A DNA stretch of 64,000 bases from Dioscorea cayenensis subsp. rotundata. Lineage: Eukaryota; Streptophyta; Magnoliopsida; Dioscoreales; Dioscoreaceae. The stretch lies in the NCBI RefSeq assembly GCF_009730915.1, contig NW_024087174.1, forward strand, positions 21,736 to 85,735. Direction: 5' to 3'. Shown here in pieces: positions 49,042 through 61,229 of this stretch. The notes under the pieces are model-generated. The model did no database searches. It was not told where the DNA came from and saw only the letters and a list, made by a program, of their open reading frames with translations. Both the position numbers and the translations under genes were made by a program. Positions within the stretch are counted from its first letter, which is position 1; every line of letters starts with the position of its first letter.

Positions 49042-51865
49042 ACACGATCCTTGAGAAGCTCAAAATTTCTGCTGTTCTAACTGTTAATTATAATCTGGTT
49101 CGTGAGCAGCAAAACCAAGATGCAGTCTCCTGCCACAACATCACTGATACCAAAATTGACTTTTTTAGAGTGCAAAATAGATGAAGTGAAAATTTATAGG
49201 TTACCAACCAGAGAAGCCGAGTTGTTTTCTTCTACACAAAGCGCATTAAAAAGCATCATTTTAAGCACAAGAATTCGCCATTGCATGCCAAACCTTTTTA
49301 TGTTGGTGAAATGCCGGTGTTCAGGGGCGACAAGCTACTGCATTATGAACTCGGGGTTGAAATTCATGTGATATCAGATGTGTGACATGTCTGCACATCC
49401 TTTTGTACTAGTTTCTGATTATATTTTTCTCTGTTTTTTCCAAGTGAAAGATAGAAACATTATGTTGTTGAATGGGCAATGAACATTTGCAACTTTGGTT
49501 TTACTGCAGCTGTTATTAATTTTGGAGTAATTAGTCTCTGGTTTTCTGTACATCTTGCTCAAGTTTTTGGCCATAAAAAGCAGGTTGAAATAAAGAGATG
49601 TGTGAAATATAGTGTTTATTAGTTGTGTATATCTTCAATTTACAAAAGCAGTCACATTATAATTTGTAATAATTACTCTTATATTGGGGACTGATAATCT
49701 AAGGACGTCCTTAGATTTAAAAATTCAGAGATGTCTCACAATAACTGTTAATTAGATTATCATCTAATAATTATTGTTTTATTATAAATATAACCCTGAA
49801 AGTGAGATTAGCATTAATAACCCCACTTCTGAGTTAGTAATGAAATAATAGCCGTTAGATAGATGATCTAACCGCTGCTGTAGGGATGTCACTAGATTCG
49901 TTTTATAGGAATATTCCTTAAAAACATATTATATATATATATATATATATATATCAGAAAGCTTCTGAAAATTAGCAAAATTATGTATTAGTCCATGTGA
50001 AACTCATGGAGATCACACATAATTCTGAGAGTCACTAATGTGTGTGAAGAAGACACGAACAAGTAATGTGAACAAATGATGCCGAGCTTTTAAAATTCTT
50101 TTCTATGTTTTAGAAATTAATTAATTAATTAATGACAAATCTGATGCTTTGACGTCGTTACGCAAATGTCACCAATGAATTTTTATAAGTGAGGGCCCTT
50201 AACGTTTGAGTAATTATTCATTTTACTTTCTAAAAGTGGAATAAATCTTTATATAATTTTTTACTTTATTTATTTATTTATTTTTGATTTTTTTCTTTAT
50301 TTAAATATGAACTCACACATGAACAAATCCATGCAGTTTAAGGCAAAAAATTATATATATCTATATACATATATTAAAAATAAAAGTGGATAATAACAAA
50401 GAGAATAGTAGTAAAAATATTATTTCATTGATTGTGGTAAATGTAGTAAAAGAATGTAAGCATGTTAATACACAGGCATTCTAGTTATATTAGATGAATA
50501 CAATGAAAAATATATTTGTATATCATTAATAATAAGCAATTATGTCCTAAAATATACAATCAAAATCTCCCCAAAATTGAGAGAATCACTAAAAAAATAT
50601 TTGCGATATCACATAGCACCATAAACATTAAAAACTTAATTATTTCATAAAATTAGTAATTTTTAAAAAGAATTAGTTCCTAATCCAAGATTATGAAAAA
50701 AAGAATCTATTGTTAAAAACCACCAAATTCGAGATGATTAGCAGCACTAACCCTCAGTTCTTTAGAAGAGGAAAACTGTGGCGAGAATTCAAATTTTATG
50801 TAGAGGAATTAACAACACGGGACTTTAGATCTTCATACAAACCCTAATAAACCAAGGTGAGAACGTGTGAGACTTAGTGAGAGCACGAGGAGACATTAAG
50901 GAGTCCGATTTGATCTGGAGATTTTTAAGCAGTAGAGGAATAATTTATCAGATTACTTGTTTTGATTTTACAAATAAAGTGAGTACAACATAAACGGTTG
51001 GTTGAATACAAATCTTTGGATTTTCAAAAAAATATTGTCATGAATATATAACATTAAAAGAATATTATAGTAAATTAACAAATTTTAGTTCAATACTTTT
51101 GCAAATTAAACATCAAACAACACAAAAAATTCTATACTGTCTAATAAATATCAAAATAAAATAGCACATATATTGTACTGTATTTCAACCATTTATACTA
51201 TATTGTACTGTTTGTGCTGTTATTATGAACTAATCAAATGTACCCTAAGTTTGCACATGTCTTTTGATTAACCCAGAGAATTGTCCCATTTATCAAAATA
51301 GAAATAAAAATTAGAAGAGAATCTAACTCTAGGGAAACATGTGATAATCACTATATAGCATCTAGACTTCATGAGGAACAACTTTTTCAATTCATCTCAA
51401 ACACAAAAAGTTTATACAATCCGGGAAAAATTCACGAAGATGAAGAAGCTCGGTGAAAATCGGAAAAAAACTCTTACTTTAACTATTTATATGAAAAGTA
51501 TTTAAATAACTGAAAGTTTAGTACTCAAAATGAAATAAACTAAGTGATGCTGGACTAAGCTAACCCCAACACTGGACTTGGCTAACCCCGATGCTGGACT
51601 TAGCTTCTGCCTCGAACTTACTCTCCATCCATGATCAAATCAATCTCAGCCGTTGGTTTCTTTCCACCTTCTGCTAACGGATTTAACTGAAATTCGAACA
51701 CATGAAAAGACATTCTTACCCCTTAATTGCTTTATATTTTTACCAGAACAACCTCTTCTCCTCAACTCGGATCCTTTCTGCAGAATGCTTCAATTACTAA
51801 CAACAACATGAAGGGCCATGAAAGGCAAATGAACCACAGAAAAGCCTCATTAGATCCTCTTAGAA
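49042..51865. other. 3' region and intergenic DNA
   Basis: 49042-49600 is the probable 3' UTR; it contains a coding-like stretch discussed under findings. (TA)n lies at 49926-49954. The rest is AT-rich without a recognised gene up to the LNK promoter. Confidence 0.5.
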
Positions 51866-51871
51866 CACGTG
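51866..51871. promoter_or_regulatory. G-box (CACGTG) upstream of the LNK gene
   Basis: A palindromic CACGTG followed by GG, about 470 bp before the ATG and just before a likely 5' UTR exon. G-boxes bind bHLH and bZIP factors (including PIF and HY5) and are common in light- and clock-regulated promoters, which suits an LNK gene. Confidence 0.5.
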
Positions 51872-52337
51872 GGAAAATTAGATGTGAGAATTAGATTCAA
51901 TGAAATCTATTCACACCACTAAATCTCTTTACCGGGCCCCACCACATTTCACAATACCAATTTCTTTGCACCTTATCTCTAAATATAGAAACCAAAATAA
52001 TATTCCTTTTTTCAGAAAAATTGGGAGACAAACTCAAGTTCTTTGTTTTCAGGTATTTATTATGTTATATTTAAATATTGATAATTTCACTGATTCTTTT
52101 CTTTAATTATATGGACATGAGACTTGATTTTGATTGATTTTATTGATCTTTATATAGTACTGAATCTTTTTCTTTTCTATATGTTGATCTAATTAAATTC
52201 TGTAATTATTTTTTTTCTGTTTTTTAGTAAGTCATGATCCATGACTTTTATTTTTTTCTGCAAGTTTTACTTTTAATAGTTTCTGTGTTTTTTCATGCTA
52301 ATCTGGTTTATGATGCCAAAATTTTCAGGTTGAGAAC

Positions 52338-53931
52338 ATGGACTGGTATTTCACAAGAGAAACTGAAAATTTTGTTGTTCCTGATGATCAAGAAACTGAA
52401 GATGTATCTACTGAAAAACTTAGTGAAAAAGATGAAATTCCCGGTCATCAGTACAAAAAATTTAGTAACTCAAGTGCAAATAAGCTAACTTCATCGATAA
52501 ATTGCAGCTTGGGGATGTCGGAAACTTCAATTCAAAGCATTTCTGATTTCCGGTTGCCGAACAATATGGGGCAAATGGATGACACTTTCTTGTAGGAACT
52601 TGTTTTAATCCTTGTAGGAACTAATAAGTCTGATAATTAAATTGTTGAAAACTTTCATTAAATAAACATTTAACACATGCTGCTATTCTCAGTTATTTTC
52701 TGATGTTTTTCTGCAGAAACTCTTTGCTGGAAGATGATTTTGCAGAATGGTTTTTGCTGATGTGAACATGGGTTCATTAAGTTTGATTACGGACCCTGCT
52801 CGATCAGTGAGCTCGACATGTGTGAAACCGTTCGGCTTTCTTCAGTCCTTGAATTATATATTAGAAGATTGGGAAATAGAAAATAGTTCATCATCATCTT
52901 TTGATTCCCGACGAGATCTAAGACATCAGAAGTACCTATGGTATGATAGTTGAAATTTAGCTGCATTTGCAAGAAACCATTATTAAACTTTATTTTATAA
53001 TCAGTTTCAGAATGTAATGGTTAATAGCAAAAGTGATGCAATTGCCGATTTGGATAAGCCGGAATGTATGGAGCAAACAGTATTGCAGGAACTCGAACAT
53101 GTAATGATTCAGGTATATATTATCAATTATATAAATCACTAAATCTTTATTTTCTTTCAAACAAAACCTGTCATAATTGATTCTTTATTTGGACAGATGA
53201 ATAATGAGACACGAATGTGCTTCCGAAATGCTTTGTATCGTCTCGCAGAAAACTCAAAACGAGTCGAATACAAAAATAGAGATGTAGAACTCAACTGTGA
53301 AAATTCAAGGTACAGAGAGACTCAGTAAATGGTTTCATGTATTAATTTCTCCAAGATAAACTCTTTATTTTATTAAAAAAAAATTCAGAATCTAAAGCTT
53401 TTTGTTAAATATGAGTATACATTGTGTACAGCATGCAATTTGATGCAATTTTAGTTGAATTATTTCTGCAATGCTGAGGGTATCATGATTGAGTTTATAT
53501 TTGAAATTGAAAGATGATTGGTTTCTTATAAAAAGTTTGTGTTAAGAATTAGTAATGATTGATTCTGTATGATACATAATCAGTGTGCACAAATCTTATA
53601 AGATTTATTTAGTACATTATTATTTTCTCTTTTTTCTGATCATCTTCTTGTAATTCCTTGAGATGATTTTTTTTTTACTGAATTCAGGAAGGAAAAAAAT
53701 CATGTGGTGGCGAAATTGAATGCGATCGACAGGATGGTAGCGAACATGATGTTTTGCAATCCATTCTTCAGTCCACACAATTTTTTAGCTGAAACAACAA
53801 CTGAAAGCAGCTTGAAAAATTCTTTTGATGATCAAACCTCAATGCATCTTCAAGCATCAACAAGTGAGAAATCTGAAAGTGTAGCTGAATACTTCTCTGA
53901 AGTTAGTGACAGTCATTCAAATCACTTTTGA
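52338..53931 (+). CDS. LNK: LNK3/LNK4-like clock-associated protein
   Basis: Five coding exons: 52338-52591, 52717-52940, 53005-53112, 53197-53309 and 53698-53931. A 5' UTR exon probably ends at 52051 (CAG before GTATTT) and joins at 52328. Family signatures in order: MDWYF..NFVVPDDQE at the start, QMDDTFL..SLLEDD, VLQELEHVMIQMNNETRMCF with RNALYRLAENSK, and AIDRMVANMMF near the end. LNK proteins are small plant-specific coactivators that work with REVEILLE MYB factors in the circadian clock; that role is by homology. Two small frame problems occur: one base short near 52745 (GAATGG) and one base short at the exon 2 donor (about 52940). Both are in mononucleotide runs. LNK3 and LNK4 cannot be separated here. 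Confidence 0.82.
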
Positions 53932-54394
53932 TTTTTGTGCATAAATCATATCAAAATTATTATTTAATAGCATTTATTTGTTTTGAATTTTGTTAACTGC
54001 CGGCATGAATTCTTGAAGTCACTATTTGACATTATTTGCTTTTTTAAATGCATCAATTTATTGGATTGGTCTTATTTCCTTTTGCGCATATATATATATG
54101 GAGCTAGAATAAATATCAAAACTATGATATGTGTTAGAAATTATAGATAAATTTACTTTATTTTGTCTTCAATTTTGAAATTAATATTTTTGAATCATCA
54201 TCTCCATAATTATCATAATTATATTATTATTTTTTTTGTATTCTAATTTTTTTTATACGTATAATATTTATTTTCCAAACTCTCAAGGGCAATACCAAAT
54301 TGACTCAAGGATTTCTCCAACTGAAATAAAAAAAAAAAAAAAGAAAAGAACAACAAGATCACAACAAAAGCCCACCAAATTCATTTGACTTAAT
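53932..54394. other. Spacer between convergent genes
   Basis: AT-rich DNA between the 3' ends of the LNK gene (plus strand) and the next gene (minus strand). Nothing recognised. Confidence 0.55.
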
Positions 54395-54973
54395 TTAAGG
54401 TTTGAAACCAAAACAAGTAAAGATAGCATGGCGACAAAGTTTCACACTCTTCTTCCTAAACTCCTCCATAATCATTCCACTAGATCTCTTACAAAACCTA
54501 CCATTAATGCCATCATGTTGATCACCTTCTCTCCTAAACCTCCAATCCTTAACCACTAATTTCCTCTTGCCAACTTTGCATGAGCCCATCCTATCATCAT
54601 CATCATCATCATCTTGTTCTTCTTCCTTAGAACCAACCCAAAATGAAGTCCTTAGAGGAGAAAGAGACCTAACTCTTCTTCTCTTAGGACTCTCAACCTC
54701 CTTCCTCACTACCTCCAAGGCCAACATGAATGGATCCAAGTCCTTGTTCTCACATCTAAATGAACTTGATAGTAATCTAGGGGATATAGGACTTCTTCTT
54801 CTTGTTGTTGTTGTTCTTCTAGAACTTGTATTAGTGTCCATATTAGTAATGATTTGAAGACAAGGGGGAAGTTTGAGAGGGAGGATGGTTCCATTGAGAA
54901 AAAGCTCATCAGCAGAAGGAGTAGTAGTAGTGTTAAGTGAAAGAAGATGATTGGATTGAAAAGAAAACTCCAT
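54395..54973 (-). CDS. Small plant protein with ADELFLNGTILPLKLPP motif, possibly MAKR-like
   Basis: A single exon of 192 codons. It begins MEFSFQSN, then SADELFLNGTILPLKLPP, a motif shared by a set of small plant proteins that includes membrane-associated kinase regulator-like and other uncharacterised members. It is Ser/Arg-rich in the middle (RRTTTTRRRSPISPRLLSSS) with a conserved-looking block DPFMLALEVVRKE, a run of seven Asp, and a basic C-terminal third ending CFGFKP. No signal peptide or membrane segment was seen. The function is not known to me. A TATA-like TTATATAAAG lies about 70 bp upstream of the ATG. The MAKR assignment is tentative. Confidence 0.7.
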   Translation of the reverse strand: MEFSFQSNHLLSLNTTTTPSADELFLNGTILPLKLPPCLQIITNMDTNTSSRRTTTTRRRSPISPRLLSSSFRCENKDLDPFMLALEVVRKEVESPKRRRVRSLSPLRTSFWVGSKEEEQDDDDDDDRMGSCKVGKRKLVVKDWRFRREGDQHDGINGRFCKRSSGMIMEEFRKKSVKLCRHAIFTCFGFKP

Positions 54974-55040
54974 GTGGTATAGTTTTCACGTGAAAGAGAG
55001 AGTGATAAAGTGATTGCACATGCATGGATGCATGCAATCA

Positions 55041-55050
55041 CTTTATATAA
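55041..55050 (-). promoter_or_regulatory. TATA box of the 54.4-kb gene
   Basis: TTATATAAAG on the minus strand, 68-77 bp before the start codon at 54973, a plausible distance for a short leader. Confidence 0.5.
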
Positions 55051-55407
55051 GGTTGGTTACGTAGAGGGAGGGGATTGAGTATCCTTTATTTCAGGCTTAC
55101 AAACAGGGGAAATGTGTTGTATTTGAGAGAAAGAGAGGGTGATCGATGATTGAGAATATGGATTGAATTAATTGTGATTGTTGTGCCGGAAAAGAAGCAT
55201 GATATTGTTTGTTTGTAGATGATGGAGAATATTATATATATATATACATATTGCATCCTTGGATTAATATAATATTTATGTAGTGAATGATAAAGATGTG
55301 CATAAATGTATTTATATTGTAAAAGCGTAGAACATGGAGATATATGACAACATTTAATTAATGTTTATATATTTAAAAATAATTTGTGGGGAACTATGAC
55401 AACAATC

Positions 55408-55480
55408 GGGGATGTAGCTCAGATGGTAGAGCGCTCGCTTAGCATGCGAGAGGTATGGGGATCGATACCCCACTTCTCCA
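55408..55480 (+). tRNA. tRNA-Ala (anticodon AGC)
   Basis: A 73-base cloverleaf: acceptor GGGGATG pairing with CTTCTCC plus A; D arm with GTAGCTCAGATGGTAGAGC; anticodon stem CTCGC/GCGAG with AGC at 55441-55443; T arm with GGGGATCGATACCCC. The G3:U70 pair that identifies alanine tRNA is present. Position 6:67 is T:T, a mismatch that the usual plant sequence (CATCTCC) would not have. Internal A and B boxes are intact. Confidence 0.96.
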
Positions 55481-55486
55481 ATTACA

Positions 55487-55491
55487 TTTTT
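55487..55491 (+). terminator. Pol III terminator of tRNA-Ala
   Basis: Five T residues start seven bases after the tRNA 3' end, followed by a second T run. Confidence 0.75.
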
Positions 55492-55499
55492 ATTTTTTT

Positions 55500-56442
55500 A
55501 ATTTTATCTTGTTAATGGTTTCGAATTCATATTTTTAATTGTTTAGTAATTAATAAAAATAAGTGAAAAAACTTCTATGTCACTTTGATGTAAACATATT
55601 TTTGAAACATTTAATATTTTACATATTTATTAGGTTGTATGTATAGATTTATTTATTTATTTATTTTTATTTCAGAGTGGTATCTGAGCTTTAGATTAAT
55701 TAATTAATTTTTATTTTAGAAAATATAATCATGATTTCATCAACTACAAGTTCAAAATTAAAACTGTACTTATAATTGAAGAGCCGGATCATTCCCCTAC
55801 TTCTCATTTACTAATAAAACAAATAAAGCAAATAAAATACTAAAAACCAATGACCAGATCCTTTGTGTACAATATTTATTTAAAAAAAAAAAATCAAAAT
55901 TTAACCTCAAAACTTATGTCCCTCATATAAAGTGTTCGTTGAGATTGACCTAACGGCATAAGTGCTTGATGAGGTTACAGTTGCACTCCATGTTTGTGCA
56001 CATCCTAGTTTTCTTTAAATAGGAAATGTTTGTCCCCTATTTATCAAAAACTGAGAAATCTCGGACAATTAACAAGTTAACAACATGCCTCATAAACATG
56101 AATCTTAAATTCCTACTCTGTCTGCATAGAGTACTAGTTCAGACCCCAATTATGTACTAACATGTCGACAATATGTAAAAACTTCTTATTCAGTAACAGG
56201 ACCATAACATGGTAACAACACCCTTCACAGTTCTCGAATCCCTTTTCGCCTTCTCATCTGTACATTCTTCTTCGGACCCGAGATTATCATTGCTAAATTC
56301 TTCATCTTCTCCATTGCCATGGTGCTCGGCAGGCATGAACTGGTCAGCTTGGTTTTTCCCGCCTCTCAATTCATCAGCTAATGACCTCTCGTTTTAAGTT
56401 TCCGGCACGATGGACATAAACAGTCATAGTTGTTGATTTCTG
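55500..56442. other. Spacer and probable 3' UTR of the CRK gene
   Basis: 55500-56190 is AT-rich with no gene. 56205-56395 on the minus strand holds an acidic open stretch (see findings) that may be 3' UTR of the kinase gene. Confidence 0.45.
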
Positions 56443-59400
56443 CTAAACCTTTGGTATTGAGCGAGACGACACACCGTGTAGAAGTTTAACGAATCCCGAG
56501 GAAACTGAGTTTTTCCGTCTGAATGTCTTATCCAATCTTGGAGAACAACATGAACAGGCACTGATGGACCGAGCCCCCAATTCCTGGTAAGAACAAAAGA
56601 AGTTAATTGCTAGAATTTTGTGATTTGGCAATCGAAGTTTAGTCATTTGTTGATGTTAATATTGTACCGAGGCAAGCTCCTCAATCATGATCGGGTCTAT
56701 TCCCTTCCTTATCGAAAAGTTCAAATCCTCGCGAGCATGTTGTTCCCAAGTATCCATGCTTTCTAATTGGTACACACTTAATGCAGCAGCAGCAAATTCT
56801 TCAAGGTCTAGTTTTCGATACTGAAGAGAACTCACCTGGATCCATAATGAAAACCTTATCATGTTATTGACTCTAAAAACTTACAGCCAGATGGAAAAAG
56901 AAAACTGATTGAATGAAGCTTACAATATTGGCAAAATCAACCACCCTCGAATCCTTCATTGCATCGGTTGAGTATCTCATCAAGACCTATGATTATTAAG
57001 CTACCACATAAGAGCTCTTGCTAGTGAATGGTTAAGGCGGTAAAAACTTAAAACAATAAATAAATGCACTAACCGTCTTGAAGTTCTGCATCAAGATATA
57101 ACCGCCTTTGTTCGGGTCCTAACAACTCAAATTGTTCACGTAAAATATACTAGTTGGGGCACAGTCAAAGTTTTTTTAGATAGCCTGCCATATATATATA
57201 TATGTATATGTATATGTTATTTGCCAAAAAGTTCAGTTATTTTTCTCATCCATGTTTAATTATTGATCATTACCCTCAATGCTGCTTTTCTTAAGGACGA
57301 AGAACATATATAAGCTTTTACATGCTTATAAATTACAATGTCAATTGGAATCTTAATATCGTGATGATTTTCGAGCCAAGGATGACCTATAACATCATAA
57401 TCAACAGTTACGAACAATTCCAATTTTTGACAACAAATGATATGAATGCAATAAGGTGATGAAGAACTCACTGAGAGCTTGAGCAGCAGTCATTCTCTTG
57501 CGACAATCTTTGTTCAGCAACCGCTTGACGAAATCTTTAGCCTGGGCTGATAGCGTAGGCCAAGGTGCTTCTTCAAAGTTCGGCTCTGCCTTCAGGACAG
57601 CTCGAAATATACCTGATTCAGTCCTCGCCCAAAACGGGCGGCTTCCGCAGAGCAAAATGTATGCAATCACACCAATACTCCACATGTCTCCCTCAGTACC
57701 ATAAGATCGATGAAGAACCTCAGGAGCAACATAATACGCGCTTCCCACAATATCATTTAGTCTTTCATCTGTGCAACACAAAAAAATAAATAAATAAATA
57801 ATAGAATCCATCATAATGCAGTCGTAGCTAAAATAGGAATTTCAATTTGGTGTGCAATGTATATAATACTAACCTGGCTTGACAAAGTCTGACAAGCCGA
57901 AATCTATAACTTTCAAGTCAGAATTCTCATCCTTGGAAGTAAAAAGAAAATTCTGCATCACAGACAAAAAGATTTATGTGAGAAGCTGGATTTACAAATC
58001 TAAGTTTCACATCCAAACATAAATCACCTCTGGTTTTAGGTCACGGTGAACAACTCCTTGAAGATGACAAAAGGCTACGACACTCAAAATCTGGACAATC
58101 ACAACCTTAGCATCTTCCTCAGAGTATTTTCCACCCCTGAAGAGAAAAAAAATTATAGTCAAAATTACTGATAAATGTTGAGGAAATCCGACACAAATGA
58201 TAGATTAATCATTGAAACAATGAAGGTACCTTGAAAGGATCCGGTTTAATAGTTCACCTCCTTTGCATAACCTGAAGCATACAAAAAGAATAGCCAAACG
58301 GTAAGATAACTGAGAATTTACCTTAAGAAAGAATTATTAAATCCATTTCAATAAAAGTAAAAGGATAACTTGCTGAAACAATCTCTGTTAAAAGTTTTAT
58401 AGATCAAGGATTTCCCATTACAACAAACAGAGAGTCTAGTATCTGATATGCTGGGTTGGCCAATAACAGTAAGTTGTACACTGTTTGATTTTGTCAAGAA
58501 GAACATTGATGGATTTTAAAAAAGAAGATAATTACCAGAACATGCAAATCACAGATAAATGATGCCATTTATAAATGAAGAGCCAGAAGAAAACATTGGA
58601 TGAATTATTTTTTTTCAATATGAATTATAATGGTTATAATTCAATTTTCCACATCAGCTGGATGAAATCACAAAAGAACTAAAGTTAGAAACTCTTTAAA
58701 AAAAAAAAGAAACATGAAAATGTAATCGAAACTTACTCCATAACTATGTACACATTGTCCTCATCTTCACAAGCATCGTAAAAGTGCACTAAATTCTTAT
58801 GCCCACTCAGAGCACTCAATATTCTAACTTCTCTCCTTACATCTTCGATAGCGATCGCTGTCGTCATCTGCCAAGGAGTCAATTGATTATAAATTCAATG
58901 AAAATGTGCTGAACTCTTAATATACTATTCATGATTTGCTAGCAAATAGAAAAATACTTTGCAAATAACCATTAAAACAGCTAAAAATAGCCAAGTCTAG
59001 ATTTTGGACAGACATTCCATGCACTGATATTAGTATTGCACACTGCATTCTGAACCAAACTATAGTTTAAAGAACTAATGCATAAACAAATAACGAAAGG
59101 AAAGCCGACAAATGGACAGAATCAGAGGTTAAATTAGCAATTTTCGATTCCATGTCTCATCAGCTATAATTAGAAACACAAATTGTACTAAAGTTAAAGC
59201 GCCATCTTCTTTTCTATAATTGAAAATTCCAAACTTGGGATAGTTATTGTAAACCTATCCCATGAACTACGCAACTAAACAAAAAAGTCTTACTCCAACC
59301 ATAATCAGCTGCACCGATCCATATGAAGAAAAGGATGGAGAAAGTTGATCACCAATGAGCAACGTTGAGAAACATCATGATTACAAATCATCGCCTAGCA

Positions 59401-60722
59401 CAACATTTTAAAATTGGGAAATAACGGTGAAGCCGCCTAACATGTGCTCAACCAAATGAATTGATTTATTGAAATTTAAAGTAAAATAATATTTAATTGA
59501 AGACAAACAAGTGAATTGTAAAGTACCATTGACCCACTCCATGCATTGAATGCATGAATCCAAATTTTTTTTTTAACATCATCTGCAAGAAGCAGGGAAG
59601 ATGAGGAAAACCTCAAAAATGATTTTAGCATGAGACAAAATGGGGGAAATAAATATAAGAAACAGTGGCAAAACCAAATTCAGATATCATGTAAATGACA
59701 CCAATAACATCACAAAAACATTTTCTTATAAACCACTGATACTCAAGAGCTTCTTTAAACAAATTTACACTAGTTATAAATATATTCTGATTGATTAGAA
59801 TATAATTTCTGACAAATAATGCTGCAAGAAAACTAGAGCTCCCCACAATAAATTACCAAATCCAGTGGACCAAAGTGGGAAGATAGCATACGAAAAAAGA
59901 ACCAATGTACAGTCATTCACAAACAATAAAAACCATTCAATAGATGCCAGACTTTCAATTGCAATTTCTGTCTAGATTGACCAGTACACTCAAATAAACC
60001 AAAAACCAGCTGGCAGCATGTCAATATTTCCAAAACACAGGGAAAATTCAGAAGAATATCCAAAGAAATAACAACAACAACAACAACAACAACAACAAAT
60101 TATCATCAACAGGAAAAATAAGTAACACATGATAGCTAAACAATCAAACACATTGTCAGCATTCAAAGAAGAACAAGAAGAGTAGATCTTCAATTAGCAT
60201 TGATGAAAAAAGGAGAAATTTTTACCAACCTTGGCTTTGGGGATAACCTTGACAGCAAGTTCCTCACCTTTCATGTCCCCCTTCTTGGTCTTGGCAGAGC
60301 AAGTGTAGCCAAAATGGCCCCTGCCAACCTCCTCACCAAGCTCATATTTGGAAGAGAACTGCTTGGAAAATCCAAAGCTCTTATCCAAGCCAAGCTCAGC
60401 CTCACAACCCTCAGGAATGGAGGCCTCATTGGGCTTGACAGAGCCGTGCCGGCGAGCAAGCAGGGCCTTGATATGCTTGGCCGGAGACGGAGGAGGGAAA
60501 GGGCGCTTGAGAAAGCGGAGAGGAGTTGAGGTCACACTGGAATTGGCCGGAGAGTTCTTATACGAACTCGGCAGTGGGCTGGGGCTATAGAATGGGAACT
60601 TAGGTTGCTTGGGAGTGCCAGCAACCGGCGGCGGTGCATCGCCATTGATGGGAAGAGGTTCAGGGTCTCTTCCTCCTGGAACCCAGGGTTTCTGGATTTG
60701 TTTTCCATGGCAAAAGTCCCAT
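56443..60722 (-). CDS. CRK: CDPK-related protein kinase (CRK)
   Basis: Eleven exons: 60722-60230, 58867-58737, 58271-58230, 58136-58028, 57952-57874, 57768-57472, 57386-57274, 57184-57074, 56986-56924, 56835-56668 and 56583-56443. The N-terminus has an MGLCHGK-like start expected for N-myristoylation and a Pro-rich linker. The kinase shows [40 protein letters not shown] and [13 protein letters not shown] (Ser/Thr kinase, RD type). HPWLE is followed by the autoinhibitory/calmodulin-binding SSLRKAALR segment and degenerate EF-hands ([22 protein letters not shown]). It ends [13 protein letters not shown]. CRKs are plant kinases that bind calmodulin rather than calcium directly. At least eight one-base run-length changes break the frame (for example 60712-60715, 57142-57145, 57114-57116, 56693-56695, 56574-56578, 56510-56514, 56495-56497). 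Residues on both sides match the family. Confidence 0.9.
60069..60098. repeat. (CAA)n microsatellite in CRK intron 1
   Basis: About ten CAA units in the first, longest intron of the kinase gene (58868-60229). Confidence 0.85.
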
Positions 60723-61070
60723 GAAAAAAACAAGCAAGAGCTTCAGGATCCAAGAGAGAAATCAATCAAAGCAGTAGGGATTAAAGAACCATCTCAGCTT
60801 TTTCATTATTCAAGACAAGAAAACCCAAAAACAAACACCAAAGACTGAATCTTGGAAGACCACATCAATGGAGAAGCATGAAATCAAAACCTACAAGTAC
60901 AAAAGCAGGACACTTTTGGGGCCTAAAAAAATTAAATTTTTTCTCTCTCTGCTTGAAATTTATAAATACAAATTAGACAACATAAGAAAGATGGAAACAA
61001 GAATGCAAAGAGAATGAAGTATAGATCTGGATGAGAGAAATGGGATGGCAATTGAGGAAAGGAAAGAGAG

Positions 61071-61108
61071 AAGAAGAAGAAGAAGAAGAAGAAGAGGAGA
61101 AGGAGGAG
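61071..61108. repeat. (GAA)n/(GAG)n purine tract in the CRK leader
   Basis: About eight AGA/GAA units continuing into GAG units, about 350 bp upstream of the kinase ATG. On the gene strand it is a CTT/CTC-rich stretch, typical of plant promoters and 5' UTRs. Confidence 0.75.
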
Positions 61109-61229
61109 GAGGAACAGGGGAAGAGAAAAGGAAAGAAAAGGGATGTGTCTTGCTTTTGCTTTTTCAGCACTTTGTTTGGGGACTGCTCACAGTGGAAGAG
61201 AGCATCTCTTCTTTATCATTGAACTAAAT

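Noticed and set aside
54567-55041. Ser-rich and Leu-rich frames overlapping the 54.4-kb gene
   Set aside because: They come from the Asp run and Leu codons of the real frame read on the other strand or in another phase.
60271-60590. Open frames overlapping CRK exon 1 on both strands
   Set aside because: Shadows of the Pro/Ser-rich kinase N-terminus.
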